Source: Caulobacter sp. SLTY (GTDB lineage: Bacteria > Pseudomonadota > Alphaproteobacteria > Caulobacterales > Caulobacteraceae). Taken from it: a DNA stretch of 48,501 nt. Position numbers and translations under genes: made by a program. The notes beneath the pieces were generated by a model. That model was not told the origin of the DNA. It saw nothing but the letters and a program-made list of their open reading frames with translations, and did not search any database. The stretch spans positions 1 to 48,501 of the forward strand of contig NZ_JAAALA010000033.1 in assembly GCF_009905535.1 (NCBI RefSeq). Direction: 5' to 3'. This document shows, one piece after another, positions 18,536 through 25,540 of this stretch. Positions within the stretch are counted from its first letter, which is position 1. Each line of letters opens with the position of its first letter.

Positions 18536-18621
18536 ATAGAACTGCAACTCAAGCAGCTACCGAATGAGGCCTCCCGGTCGCATCTCCTCGCCACGGCCAA
18601 CGGGCCGAAGGAGATCACATC

Positions 18622-19245
18622 ATGACGAAAGTTCTCGTCCTCAACAGCAGCGTCAGCGGCGAAGCGTCCGCCAGCCGCGCCCTGGTCCAATCCCTGGTGG
18701 AGCGGCTGAGCCGCCCCGGGGTGGCCGTCATCGAGCGCGACCTGGGCGCCGACCCCATCCCGCACCTGACCCCCGAAACCATGCCGACCATCCGCGGCGC
18801 CGACCCGGTCACCCCGGTTCAGCATGAGGCCCGCGCCCTGGCCGACGGCCTGATCGCCGAGCTGAAGGACAGCGACGTCCTGGTCATTGGCGCGCCGATG
18901 TACAACTTCGCCATCCCCACAGGGCTGAAGGCCTGGTTCGACCATGTGCTCCGCGCCGGCGCGACCTTCCGCTATTCCGAGGCCGGCCCCGAGGGCCTGG
19001 TCACCGGCAAGAAGGCGATCGTCGTGCTCTCGCGCGGCGGCCTCTACAGCGAAGGCCCCGCCGCGGCAGTGGACTTCCAGGAGCCGCACCTGCGCCAACT
19101 GCTTGCCTTCATGGGTATAACCGACGTGACCTTCGTCCGGGCCGAGAAGCTGGGCTTCGGCCCCGAGGCGCGGGAGCAGGCCCTGGCCGACGCCCGCGAC
19201 GAACTGGGCCGCCTGGCCAACGCCGACCTGCCCAAGGCTGCCTAA
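18622..19245 (+). CDS. azoR: FMN-dependent NADH:quinone oxidoreductase / azoreductase
   Basis: The 207-residue flavodoxin-like protein carries the AzoR features: LNSSVSGEASASR (phosphate loop for FMN) at the N-terminus, GAPMYNFAIPTGLKAWFDHVLRAGATF near residues 90-115, and VVLSRGGLYSE near 135. It reduces quinones and azo compounds by two-electron transfer, which protects against thiol-reactive stress. A strong aaggagat ribosome-binding site precedes the ATG. The divergent LysR gene is its probable regulator. It is the last clear chromosomal gene before the prophage. Confidence 0.93.
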   Translation: MTKVLVLNSSVSGEASASRALVQSLVERLSRPGVAVIERDLGADPIPHLTPETMPTIRGADPVTPVQHEARALADGLIAELKDSDVLVIGAPMYNFAIPTGLKAWFDHVLRAGATFRYSEAGPEGLVTGKKAIVVLSRGGLYSEGPAAAVDFQEPHLRQLLAFMGITDVTFVRAEKLGFGPEAREQALADARDELGRLANADLPKAA

Positions 19246-19253
19246 ACTGGAAG

Positions 19254-19303
19254 GGCCATCACGGATGGCCACAGTTCTTGGACCCCCCTCCCTGAGGGAG
19301 GGG
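19254..19303 (+). terminator. two hairpins after azoR; description of gap 19246-19698
   Basis: ggccatc-acg-gatggcc (19254-19270) and cccctccc-tga-gggagggg (19285-19303) follow the azoR stop. Neither has a T tract. The second resembles C/G-rich intergenic palindromes that I associate with Caulobacterales genomes, from memory. The rest of the 453-base gap holds the TGGGAC repeat cluster of the prophage end and no convincing gene. Confidence 0.4.
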
Positions 19304-19374
19304 TAGGGGGAGGGTTTACGGCGCTCGAAGGTGTGTGTGAGGGGACATCTGGGGCTGGAGTCGCCGGGATAGGG

Positions 19375-19763
19375 TGGGACATGGCGGCACACCGTGGGAC
19401 GGTCCTTTGATATTCCAAGAAAAATTTGCCACGCGGCCGCCTTCGACGAAGCTAAGCGATGTCTAGAGTGCCAGGCGAATTAGACAAGGGTGGGACGGCG
19501 GGAGCTGGAGTCTGGTCCCAGTTCGTGCGGGGGGTTCTGAGGAGGGGCTCAGGGGGCGCTTAGCGCCTTCTCAGCGGGGCTTTCCGGGCGTTCGGAAGGC
19601 TGGAGAATGGGTCTGGCGGCCGTTCTCAGGGGGCCTGGAAGTGGGACCTGGGCGGTCCCAGTTCGCTGGAGGGGGCCCCGTTTGGAAATACGCCCGGTTT
19701 ATCGGCGTTTGCGGCCCGTGCGGCTCACTGGGGCGGCCGGACGGCCCGCGCTGAACTGGGACC
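19375..19763. repeat. TGGGAC repeat cluster, probable left-end transposase-binding sites
   Basis: TGGGAC occurs at 19375, 19395, 19491, 19642 and 19757 on the plus strand and as GTCCCA at 19515 and 19655. Three copies extend to the exact 11-mer GGTCCCAGTTC (19514, 19654 and, inverted, 19753-19763). Seven copies in about 390 bases exceed chance even at this GC content. Multiple spaced sites at the phage end are the known arrangement for MuA-type transposases. The exact terminal TG cannot be fixed here. Confidence 0.6.
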
Positions 19764-20067
19764 GTTGTTGGGCGTCGAAATCGGCGGCGGCCTGGTGGTC
19801 GGCTAGCTGCTCGGGCGTGAAGTAGCACTCGGCCGGGAAGCCGAAATTGGCGCTGAACCAGAGCCAGTCGGTGCGCCCGTGCTTGTTGCAACTTTTGCAG
19901 TTCAGTCGGCGGCGGATCGTGTCCGCGTTGGCACCCTCGCCGAACTTCAGGACAGCCTGTAGGCCCGTAAAGCCTGCCCGATGGCGGCAGCCCTTGCAAA
20001 TCAGCGTGAGAGTTCCCCCCAGCCTTTCAAGATCACTGCAGACGGGATCGTCGGGCGGCTTCGGCAT
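19699..20067 (-). CDS. zinc-ribbon protein at the prophage left end
   Basis: The 122-residue protein has two CxxC pairs, CKGC near residue 24 and CKSC near residue 57, about 30 residues apart, which suggests a single zinc ribbon. The C-terminus is basic and Q/A-rich. I do not recognise the family. It is the last of four leftward genes (repressor, Imm-like, MltR-like, this one) and overlaps the outermost transposase-site repeat at 19757. Expression from the repressor promoter would make it a lysogen-expressed accessory gene. Function unknown. Confidence 0.65.
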   Translation of the reverse strand: MPKPPDDPVCSDLERLGGTLTLICKGCRHRAGFTGLQAVLKFGEGANADTIRRRLNCKSCNKHGRTDWLWFSANFGFPAECYFTPEQLADHQAAADFDAQQRSQFSAGRPAAPVSRTGRKRR

Positions 20068-20077
20068 GGCCGAACCC

Positions 20078-20677
20078 TTACCTAATGTTCTTTATTTGTT
20101 CTAGCGCCGTCGGTTGGATTGTCGGAGCCATACTCTCCCGCCGCACTTGGTCGATGAGTTTCCGGAGGATGACGGCTGCTGCGTCGGGACCGTCTTCGAT
20201 CGCAATGGCGACCGAGCCACAAACGACAATGAAGACCGCCTTCCGCTCTATTTTGCCTCCTACCGAGTTGGCGCTGTCACCAATCAAAGCTGAGACCACA
20301 TCCCACACCTCGGGCATCGCGAATGTGATCGGCTTCCTGGAATGAGCAGCGGCGTTCCGTAGCTCTCTCACGATGTGGGCGCTGTCCCGCTCTTCTCGTC
20401 GTATCAGCTCGAACCCGTAAGCAATATCGATCATGGCTGAGAACGCTCCGAGCGGCCCGTTAAAGGCAAAGAGTCGGTCGCGCTGATCGTTTGTCAGGTG
20501 AGCCATACGGGCCTGCAAGACCGCTTTCAGGCGGTCTTCGACCATAGTGGCCGCAAGTATGATCGTCGCGCGGTCGCTTTCGCCGGATAGCTCCTCCCAG
20601 GCTCCGTCCTGAACTTCCTGCGACGGGTCCGGGCTAATCGCCTGCTTGAGCCGCTTGATTGCCTTTTCTCCCCTCAT
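20078..20677 (-). CDS. MltR-like accessory protein
   Basis: The 199-residue product resembles the MltR-like helical family: SDRATIILAATMVEDRLKAVLQ, then FNGPLGAFSAMIDIAYGFELI, and RELRNAAAHSR, the 'R-x-x-RN-x-x-AH' end motif. MltR itself modulates the mannitol operon, but many relatives sit in mobile elements with unknown roles. The base composition is visibly less GC-rich than its neighbours, a sign of separate acquisition. It lies 10 bases from the zinc-ribbon gene and just downstream of the Imm-like gene, so it is probably part of the lysogenic transcript. A defence or exclusion role is inference only. Confidence 0.7.
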   Translation of the reverse strand: MRGEKAIKRLKQAISPDPSQEVQDGAWEELSGESDRATIILAATMVEDRLKAVLQARMAHLTNDQRDRLFAFNGPLGAFSAMIDIAYGFELIRREERDSAHIVRELRNAAAHSRKPITFAMPEVWDVVSALIGDSANSVGGKIERKAVFIVVCGSVAIAIEDGPDAAAVILRKLIDQVRRESMAPTIQPTALEQIKNIR

Positions 20678-20681
20678 CGGC

Positions 20682-21035
20682 TCATCCCGGCTTCCTGTGA
20701 TCCCGATGTAACTCTCCTTCGCTGCGCCGCTCGACGATCAGCGCCCAGATCAGGGCGCCGACCCAGCCCAGCACGGTCCAGCCGAGCAGCAGGTTCAGCG
20801 CGCCGATGGCGAGGGCCTGCCGGTTGCCCCGGCCATAGGCGATCAGGGTCGGCAGCATGTAGAGGGCAAGGCCGCCTAGCAGCGGGCCGAAGTCCGGCAG
20901 GTCCATAGCCGGGCGCCAGGTCGCGGCCGAAGTCGCTCCCCATTGGATCCCCAGGCCGATCAGGACAGCGCCCGCGAGAAGCGCCGCCCCTGTCAGGATC
21001 CGGTTCCAGCGGATGCCTTCCTGCTGATCCCCCAT
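20682..21035 (-). CDS. Imm-like superinfection-immunity membrane protein
   Basis: This 117-residue protein has three to four hydrophobic helices. The C-terminal half matches the superinfection-immunity (T4 Imm-like) family: LYMLPTLIAYGRGNRQALAI followed by LNLLLGWTVLGWVGALIWAL. The family acts in the inner membrane; in T4 it blocks DNA entry of related phages. It lies 9 bases downstream of the repressor gene on the same strand, so it should be made in the lysogen. That position supports a role in excluding superinfecting phages. Confidence 0.75.
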   Translation of the reverse strand: MGDQQEGIRWNRILTGAALLAGAVLIGLGIQWGATSAATWRPAMDLPDFGPLLGGLALYMLPTLIAYGRGNRQALAIGALNLLLGWTVLGWVGALIWALIVERRSEGELHRDHRKPG

Positions 21036-21044
21036 GTAGCCTCC

Positions 21045-21710
21045 CTAGAACACCTGCAGGCCGAGTAGCGGGCGGCCGATGATCTGGAGCTTCTCGGCGG
21101 TCGCGCCGGCGACTTCCTCAGGCTCATACGCCGGGTTGTCGCTGATCAGGGTGATGCCATCCATGCGCTTGCGAAACCGCTTCACCCGGGCGTCGCCGTC
21201 GAGGACGAAGGCGAGGATGCCGTCGACGATCCGGGTGTCGTCCTCGTCCACCACCAGCAGCTCACCGTCGTGGATGGTCGGAAACATGGAGTCGCCCTTG
21301 GCCTCCAGCACGACGAGGCCCTTGGTCGAGGTCCGGTTCAGCTTCTGACGCAGGAAGTCGCTGGTGAACGGCATGTAGTCGAGCAGCTGCCGGCCCTCGT
21401 TCCAACTGCCCGCTCCCGCCGCCAGCGTTCCGGCGTAGCGGGGTAGCCGAATCACCGAGGCGTCGCTGATCGGTCCATCGCCCTTCCCCCAAACCAGCCA
21501 TTCGAGGGTGCAGTCGGCCGCTTCCGCGAGCCGGGCCGCCAGGTCCAGGCGGGGCGCAGTTCCCTGCCCCCGGACGTACTTGGACACTGTCGGCTGAGGC
21601 ACGCCCGCTCGCTGCGCGAAGGCCGTCAGCTTCTCCGGAGAGATCGCCTCCGCAAGCCGCTGGCCGAAGCCGGCATAGTCGAAGTCTGGGAGGGTTAGCG
21701 GCTCGTTCAT
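21045..21710 (-). CDS. prophage repressor, HTH plus S24 peptidase-like domain
   Basis: The 221-residue repressor has an N-terminal helix-turn-helix (about 15-65: LTAFAQRAGVPQPTVSKYVRG). Its C-terminal LexA/S24 domain carries a nucleophile S141 in GDSMFPTIHDG and a lysine K177 in ARVKRF, spaced 36 residues as in LexA. An Ala-Gly pair in LAAGAG is a plausible self-cleavage site, which predicts SOS-type induction, unlike Mu's own c repressor. The start at 21710 is chosen over 21758 because the longer form would run through the operators. Divergent from the Ner gene across 83 bases of operators. Confidence 0.9.
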   Translation of the reverse strand: MNEPLTLPDFDYAGFGQRLAEAISPEKLTAFAQRAGVPQPTVSKYVRGQGTAPRLDLAARLAEAADCTLEWLVWGKGDGPISDASVIRLPRYAGTLAAGAGSWNEGRQLLDYMPFTSDFLRQKLNRTSTKGLVVLEAKGDSMFPTIHDGELLVVDEDDTRIVDGILAFVLDGDARVKRFRKRMDGITLISDNPAYEPEEVAGATAEKLQIIGRPLLGLQVF

Positions 21711-21776
21711 AATGAAACGCCCACGAGCGACTTGACGGTTCATTACGAACCGGGCCATATCATCACGAACGTGATG
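21706..21776. promoter_or_regulatory. repressor/Ner operator-promoter region
   Basis: Between the divergent repressor and Ner genes lie TTCATAATGAA (21706-21716), TTCATTACGAA (21739-21749) and CATCACG-AA-CGTGATG (21761-21776). The first two are spaced 33 bases centre to centre, about three helical turns. TTGACG at 21732-21737 is a good -35 for the early promoter. The second operator lies in its spacer and the third at or after the -10, so binding would block early transcription. The first overlaps the repressor start codon. Confidence 0.65.
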
Positions 21777-21793
21777 AAAGGCGACCGAGCGTA

Positions 21794-22117
21794 ATGGCGA
21801 CCGATATGATCGGCACCGGCGAAGATGAGGAGCCGAAGGCTCCGCATCCGGAAGAGATCAAGGCCATGATCCGCATGCGCGGCATGACGCTCAGCCGCTT
21901 GGCCACCAAGAATGGCCTGAGCGAGAGCGCCTGTCGCGCGGCCCTGATCCGCCCCCAGCCGGAGGCCGAAAAGGTCATCTCGAAGTTCCTGGGCGTGGCT
22001 CTCCATGAGTTGTGGCCGGATCGCTATGACGAAAGCGGCGGCCGGGTTCGTCACGTTCGTGATGAGAATAATCACGAACGTGACGACTGTCATCGTCTAT
22101 CGGCGGGGGCGGCGTAG
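21794..22117 (+). CDS. ner: Ner-family winged-helix DNA-binding protein
   Basis: The product has 107 residues. Its core HPEEIKAMIRMRGMTLSRL...NGLSESACRAAL...ISKFLGVALHELWPDRYD matches Mu Ner/Nlp (HTH_35), which turns down early and repressor promoters after infection. It is longer than Mu Ner (75) by an acidic N-terminus and a C-terminal tail. The tail is encoded by the inverted ATCACGAACGTGAC sites at 22050-22084, so this stretch may serve both as coding and as regulatory DNA. No strong ribosome-binding site is visible; the ATG at 21806 is an alternative start. Confidence 0.85.
   Translation: MATDMIGTGEDEEPKAPHPEEIKAMIRMRGMTLSRLATKNGLSESACRAALIRPQPEAEKVISKFLGVALHELWPDRYDESGGRVRHVRDENNHERDDCHRLSAGAA
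22050..22084. promoter_or_regulatory. paired inverted operator-like sites at the end of ner
   Basis: GTCACGTTCGTGAT (22050-22063) and its exact reverse complement ATCACGAACGTGAC (22071-22084) flank 7 bases. Each is almost identical to the palindrome at 21761-21776. They may be two extra operators downstream of the early promoter; the pair could also form a 14-bp RNA hairpin. They overlap the C-terminal codons of ner and precede the ParB-like gene by 35 bases. Confidence 0.6.
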
Positions 22118-22119
22118 AC

Positions 22120-23019
22120 ATGACCGCTCTCGCCGTCATCGAGACTGAAGCGCCGGCCTTCGCCGAGCAGACCTTCGACATCCCGATCAGCAAGATCCGC
22201 GTCGGCGTCCGGCTGCGTGAGCTGGACCCGGTGTGGGCTGCGGCGCTCGGCGGGATCATGGACGACGAGGGGCAGCGGACGCCCATCGACGTCTACCCGG
22301 TGCCCGGCACTGACGAGTACGAACTGGGCCCAGGCCTTCACCGGACAATGGGCCGCAAGGGCCGGGGCCACGCCACCGTCCGCGGCTTCATTCGCCAGGG
22401 CGTGGACGCCCTGGAGCGGCGGTCGCGGGAGGTGTCGGAGAACCTCTGGCGCCTGGGTCTCGAACCGCTCGACCGGGCCGCCCACGTGGCCGAGCTATAC
22501 CAGCTGCTGCGGCTGAAGGCCGGGGTCGAGGAACAGGCCTCGCTGCAGTCGGTGGCAGCCCGGGCCAGGTGGGAGAAGACCGCCAAGGCGGATGCCGAAG
22601 ATGCGAGTCGCAGCGTGCGACTCGCATACGGGTTTGCAGAGGAAGCCGCCGAGCGGCTGAAGCTGGACCGCGCCACCGTCTATCGAGACCTCCAGCTGCA
22701 CCGGGGGCTAGCGCGGGATGTCGCCGCCTCGCTGAAGGGGCTGCCGGTCGCCACGAACGCCGCCCAGCTGCGAACCCTCGCCAAACTGCCACAGGACGAA
22801 CAGCGCCGCGTCGCCGAGCTGCTGACCAGCGGCCACGCCAAGGCGGTCGGCGACGCGGTTGCGACCATGAAGGGGGCGGTGAAGCCCTCGGCCGAGGCCA
22901 AGAGGCTGTCAGCCTTCATCGGCGCGTATTCCCGGATGGGGCTGGCCGAGAAGAAGGCGGCGCTGACCGCCCTGCAGGGGCTGGAGCTGCCCAAGGGCTG
23001 GAGCCTCCAGCATGGGTAA
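22120..23019 (+). CDS. ParB-like N-terminal domain protein
   Basis: The 299-residue protein begins with a ParB/Srx-type domain: FDIPISKIRVGVRLREL, GIMDDEGQRTPIDVYPV, and GPGLHRTMGRKGRG in place of the usual GxRRxxA box. A helix-turn-helix-like segment follows (LKLDRATVYRDLQLHRGL near residue 188). Related proteins sit just before the transposase in several Mu-like phages of the B3 type, as I recall them. The substitution in the arginine box suggests altered nucleotide handling. Role in transposition or early regulation unknown. It overlaps the next gene by 8 bases. Confidence 0.75.
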   Translation: MTALAVIETEAPAFAEQTFDIPISKIRVGVRLRELDPVWAAALGGIMDDEGQRTPIDVYPVPGTDEYELGPGLHRTMGRKGRGHATVRGFIRQGVDALERRSREVSENLWRLGLEPLDRAAHVAELYQLLRLKAGVEEQASLQSVAARARWEKTAKADAEDASRSVRLAYGFAEEAAERLKLDRATVYRDLQLHRGLARDVAASLKGLPVATNAAQLRTLAKLPQDEQRRVAELLTSGHAKAVGDAVATMKGAVKPSAEAKRLSAFIGAYSRMGLAEKKAALTALQGLELPKGWSLQHG

Positions 23020-23479
23020 GCGCAAGCCCGCCTTCGACCTGGGCCAGATGAGCCTGGCGCTCGGCGTCCCTGAGACGGTGAGCAGCGACGGCGCCCTGGC
23101 CATGCTGCGCCGGCAGACCGCCTCGGCGGTCGGGGCGATCCTGAAGGGCGAGCCGCGCAATCGCTTCGAGGTGGCGGGCGCGGTGTCGGCCCTGACCGAC
23201 GACGAAGTCACCAAGCTGATGCTGGACGCCTACGCCAGCGAGGCGCGGGAGGCCCATGCGATCTCCTTTGACCGGATGCTGGCGCTGGTCGCCGCGACCG
23301 GTCGCTACGACGTCCTCAAGGGGCTCCTGAGGACCATCGGCTGTGACCTGCTGGTCGGCGAAGAGGCCTTCCTGGCCCGGGTCGGCGACCTGGAGGCCCG
23401 CAAGCGCGGCATCGAGGCCGAGCTGAAGCGGCTGAAGGCGGTGATCGAGCCCCGAGAGCAGGGGGAACACCGCAAATGA
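23012..23479 (+). CDS. early phage protein of unknown function
   Basis: The 155-residue product is mostly helical, with a C-terminal charged helix (VGDLEARKRGIEAELKRLKAVIEPRE) that could be a coiled coil. I do not recognise its family. It is tightly coupled, overlapping the ParB-like gene upstream by 8 bases and the transposase gene downstream by an ATGA junction, so it probably serves in transposition or its control. Confidence 0.7.
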   Translation: MGKRKPAFDLGQMSLALGVPETVSSDGALAMLRRQTASAVGAILKGEPRNRFEVAGAVSALTDDEVTKLMLDAYASEAREAHAISFDRMLALVAATGRYDVLKGLLRTIGCDLLVGEEAFLARVGDLEARKRGIEAELKRLKAVIEPREQGEHRK

Positions 23480-25461
23480 TCGGCCAGGGGGGCGTCCCGA
23501 AACTCTGGTGGACCGCGCAGGAGCTGGCCAATGCCAAGCTTCCGGGCCTGCCCACCGTCAAGCGCAAGGTCAACGAGTTCGCGCAGAAGCGCGGCTGGGC
23601 CTTCGAGGTCGACGCGGCGGGCCTGCCGCTGGCGCGGGCCCGCGCCGGCCGAGGCGGCGGGCTGGAGTACCATCGCAACCTGCTGCCGCCGGCGGCGATC
23701 GCGGCGCTGATCAAGCGGGGCCTGGACACCCCGGCCGAGGTGGAGCCGGCGACAGAGCGGACGCGCGACCAGCTGTGGGGCTGGTTCGAGAGGCAGCCGG
23801 AAAAGGTCCAGGCGGAGGCCCGCGAGCGGCTGACCACCCTGGACGCCATCGAGCAGCTGGCGGCAGCAGGCCATACGGTCACTTCGGCCTGCGCCATCGT
23901 GGCGGCCGACCGGAAAGTCGGCGTCTCGACCCTCTACGAATGGCGCAAGCTGGTCCGGGGCGTGGCCCCGTCCGAGCGGCTGCCCAGGCTGGCGCCGATG
24001 CGGCAGGGCTGCACGGAGACGGCGGAGATCCATCCGGACATCTGGACGATCTTCAAGTCCGACTACTTGCGGCCCGAAAAGCCGACCCTCAACAGCTGCT
24101 GGCGCCGGGCCCGCGACGCCGCGTCCAAGGCGGGGATCGAGGTCCCCTGCGCCAAGACCTTCCAGCGTCGCATCGAGCGCGAGACGGACGCGCTGGTGCT
24201 GGCCCGCCTGCGCGGCGGCCCCGAAGCCCTCCGGCGGATGGTTCCGGCGCTACAGCGGTCGGTTCTCGATCTCCACGCCCTGGAAGCGGTCAACATCGAC
24301 GGCCACGAGTGGGACGTGCGGGTGGATTTCGGGCCGAAGGAAGACGGCTCACCCGACATCGGCCGGCCGATGATGGTGATGATCCAGGACGTCTACAGCC
24401 GGAAGGTCCTGGCCTGGCGGATCGGACGCTCGGAATCGGCGGGGCTGGTGCAGCTGGCCTTCGCCGACCTGTTCCGGAACTGGGGCATCCCCGGCCATTG
24501 CGTGTTCGACAACGGCCGCGCCTTCGCCAGCAAATGGATCACCGGCGGAGCGCCCTACCGGTTCCGGGGCAAGGAACTTCCCGGCGATCCGCTCGGCCTG
24601 ATGAACAGCCTGGGCATCCAGGTCCACTGGACAACGCCCTATCGCGGCCAGTCCAAGCCGATCGAGCGCGCCTTCGGCGACCTGGAGCGCAACGTCGGCA
24701 CCCACCCGGCCTTCGCCGGCGCCTACACGGGCCGCAGCCCGCTCCACAAGCCGGAGAACTACGGCGCCAAGGCTGTCCCGCTGGAGGCCTTCATGGCGGT
24801 CCTGGAACAGGGGCTCGCCGAGCACAACGCCCGCGCCGATCGGCGCACCGAGGCGGCCAAGGGCCGCAGCTTCGACATCGCCTTCGAGGAGAGCTATCGC
24901 GCCTCGATCATCACCAAAGCGACCGACGCGGATCTGCGCCGGGCGCTGCTGGCGGCGGAGAAGGTGCGGGCCGACAAGCCGCAGGGCGCGGTCACCGTCT
25001 TCGGGAACCGCTACTGGGACGTCTGGCTGACCGACCACGCCGGCAAGGCGCTGACCGCCCGGTTCGATCCGGAAAACCTGCACCAGCCGCTGCACCTCTA
25101 CGACCACCACACCGGCATCTACCTGGGCACGGCCTCGGTGGACGATCCGGCCGGCTTCTTCTCGGCCGAGGCGGCCAAGCGGCAGGCCAAGCGGGTCGCA
25201 GACGCCCGGAAGGCGGCCGCGATCGCCATCGAAAAGCAGAACCTGGTCGACGCCGCGGCTGTGGCCCGCGCCTACGCCGGCGAAACCCCAGAAACCGAGG
25301 CGCCGTCGCCCGCCGCCACCCGGCCGGCGCGCGTCAAGGGCGGGGCTGCGCTGGCCAGGATCGCCGAGCCGGCCCGCCGCCCCCTGATCGATCGCCTGAA
25401 CCTCGAAGACCTCGCCCCTCAAAGGGCGGCTCGACCGGCCTTGCGCCTGGTCGAGGACTGA
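23476..25461 (+). CDS. MuA-type DDE transposase
   Basis: The 661-residue transposase joins phage ends to target DNA during integration and replicative transposition. The N-terminus has a Mu-type winged-helix domain (WWTAQELANAKLPGLPTVKRKV...AQKRGW). The catalytic core has D275 in NIDGHEW, D345 in VFDNGRAF and E397 in SKPIERAFGDLE, matching the spacing of MuA D269, D336 and E392. The Mu-transposase C-terminal beta domain follows (GNRYWDVWLTDHAG...LTARFDPENL). A strong hairpin follows the stop codon. The full triad suggests an active enzyme. Confidence 0.95.
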   Translation: MIGQGGVPKLWWTAQELANAKLPGLPTVKRKVNEFAQKRGWAFEVDAAGLPLARARAGRGGGLEYHRNLLPPAAIAALIKRGLDTPAEVEPATERTRDQLWGWFERQPEKVQAEARERLTTLDAIEQLAAAGHTVTSACAIVAADRKVGVSTLYEWRKLVRGVAPSERLPRLAPMRQGCTETAEIHPDIWTIFKSDYLRPEKPTLNSCWRRARDAASKAGIEVPCAKTFQRRIERETDALVLARLRGGPEALRRMVPALQRSVLDLHALEAVNIDGHEWDVRVDFGPKEDGSPDIGRPMMVMIQDVYSRKVLAWRIGRSESAGLVQLAFADLFRNWGIPGHCVFDNGRAFASKWITGGAPYRFRGKELPGDPLGLMNSLGIQVHWTTPYRGQSKPIERAFGDLERNVGTHPAFAGAYTGRSPLHKPENYGAKAVPLEAFMAVLEQGLAEHNARADRRTEAAKGRSFDIAFEESYRASIITKATDADLRRALLAAEKVRADKPQGAVTVFGNRYWDVWLTDHAGKALTARFDPENLHQPLHLYDHHTGIYLGTASVDDPAGFFSAEAAKRQAKRVADARKAAAIAIEKQNLVDAAAVARAYAGETPETEAPSPAATRPARVKGGAALARIAEPARRPLIDRLNLEDLAPQRAARPALRLVED

Positions 25462-25463
25462 AT

Positions 25464-25496
25464 GGCCGGCGGGGCGCTGCGAACGCCCCGCCGGCC
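25464..25496 (+). terminator. 13-bp hairpin between transposase and ATPase genes
   Basis: ggccggcggggcg and its reverse complement flank a 7-base loop, starting 3 bases after the transposase stop. There is no T tract. It may be a partial terminator, or a processing or stability element setting the A:B ratio. Confidence 0.55.
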
Positions 25497-25540
25497 CAAC
25501 CCGGCCCGCAAGGGCCAAGCCGTGACGAAGGAAGACTAGC

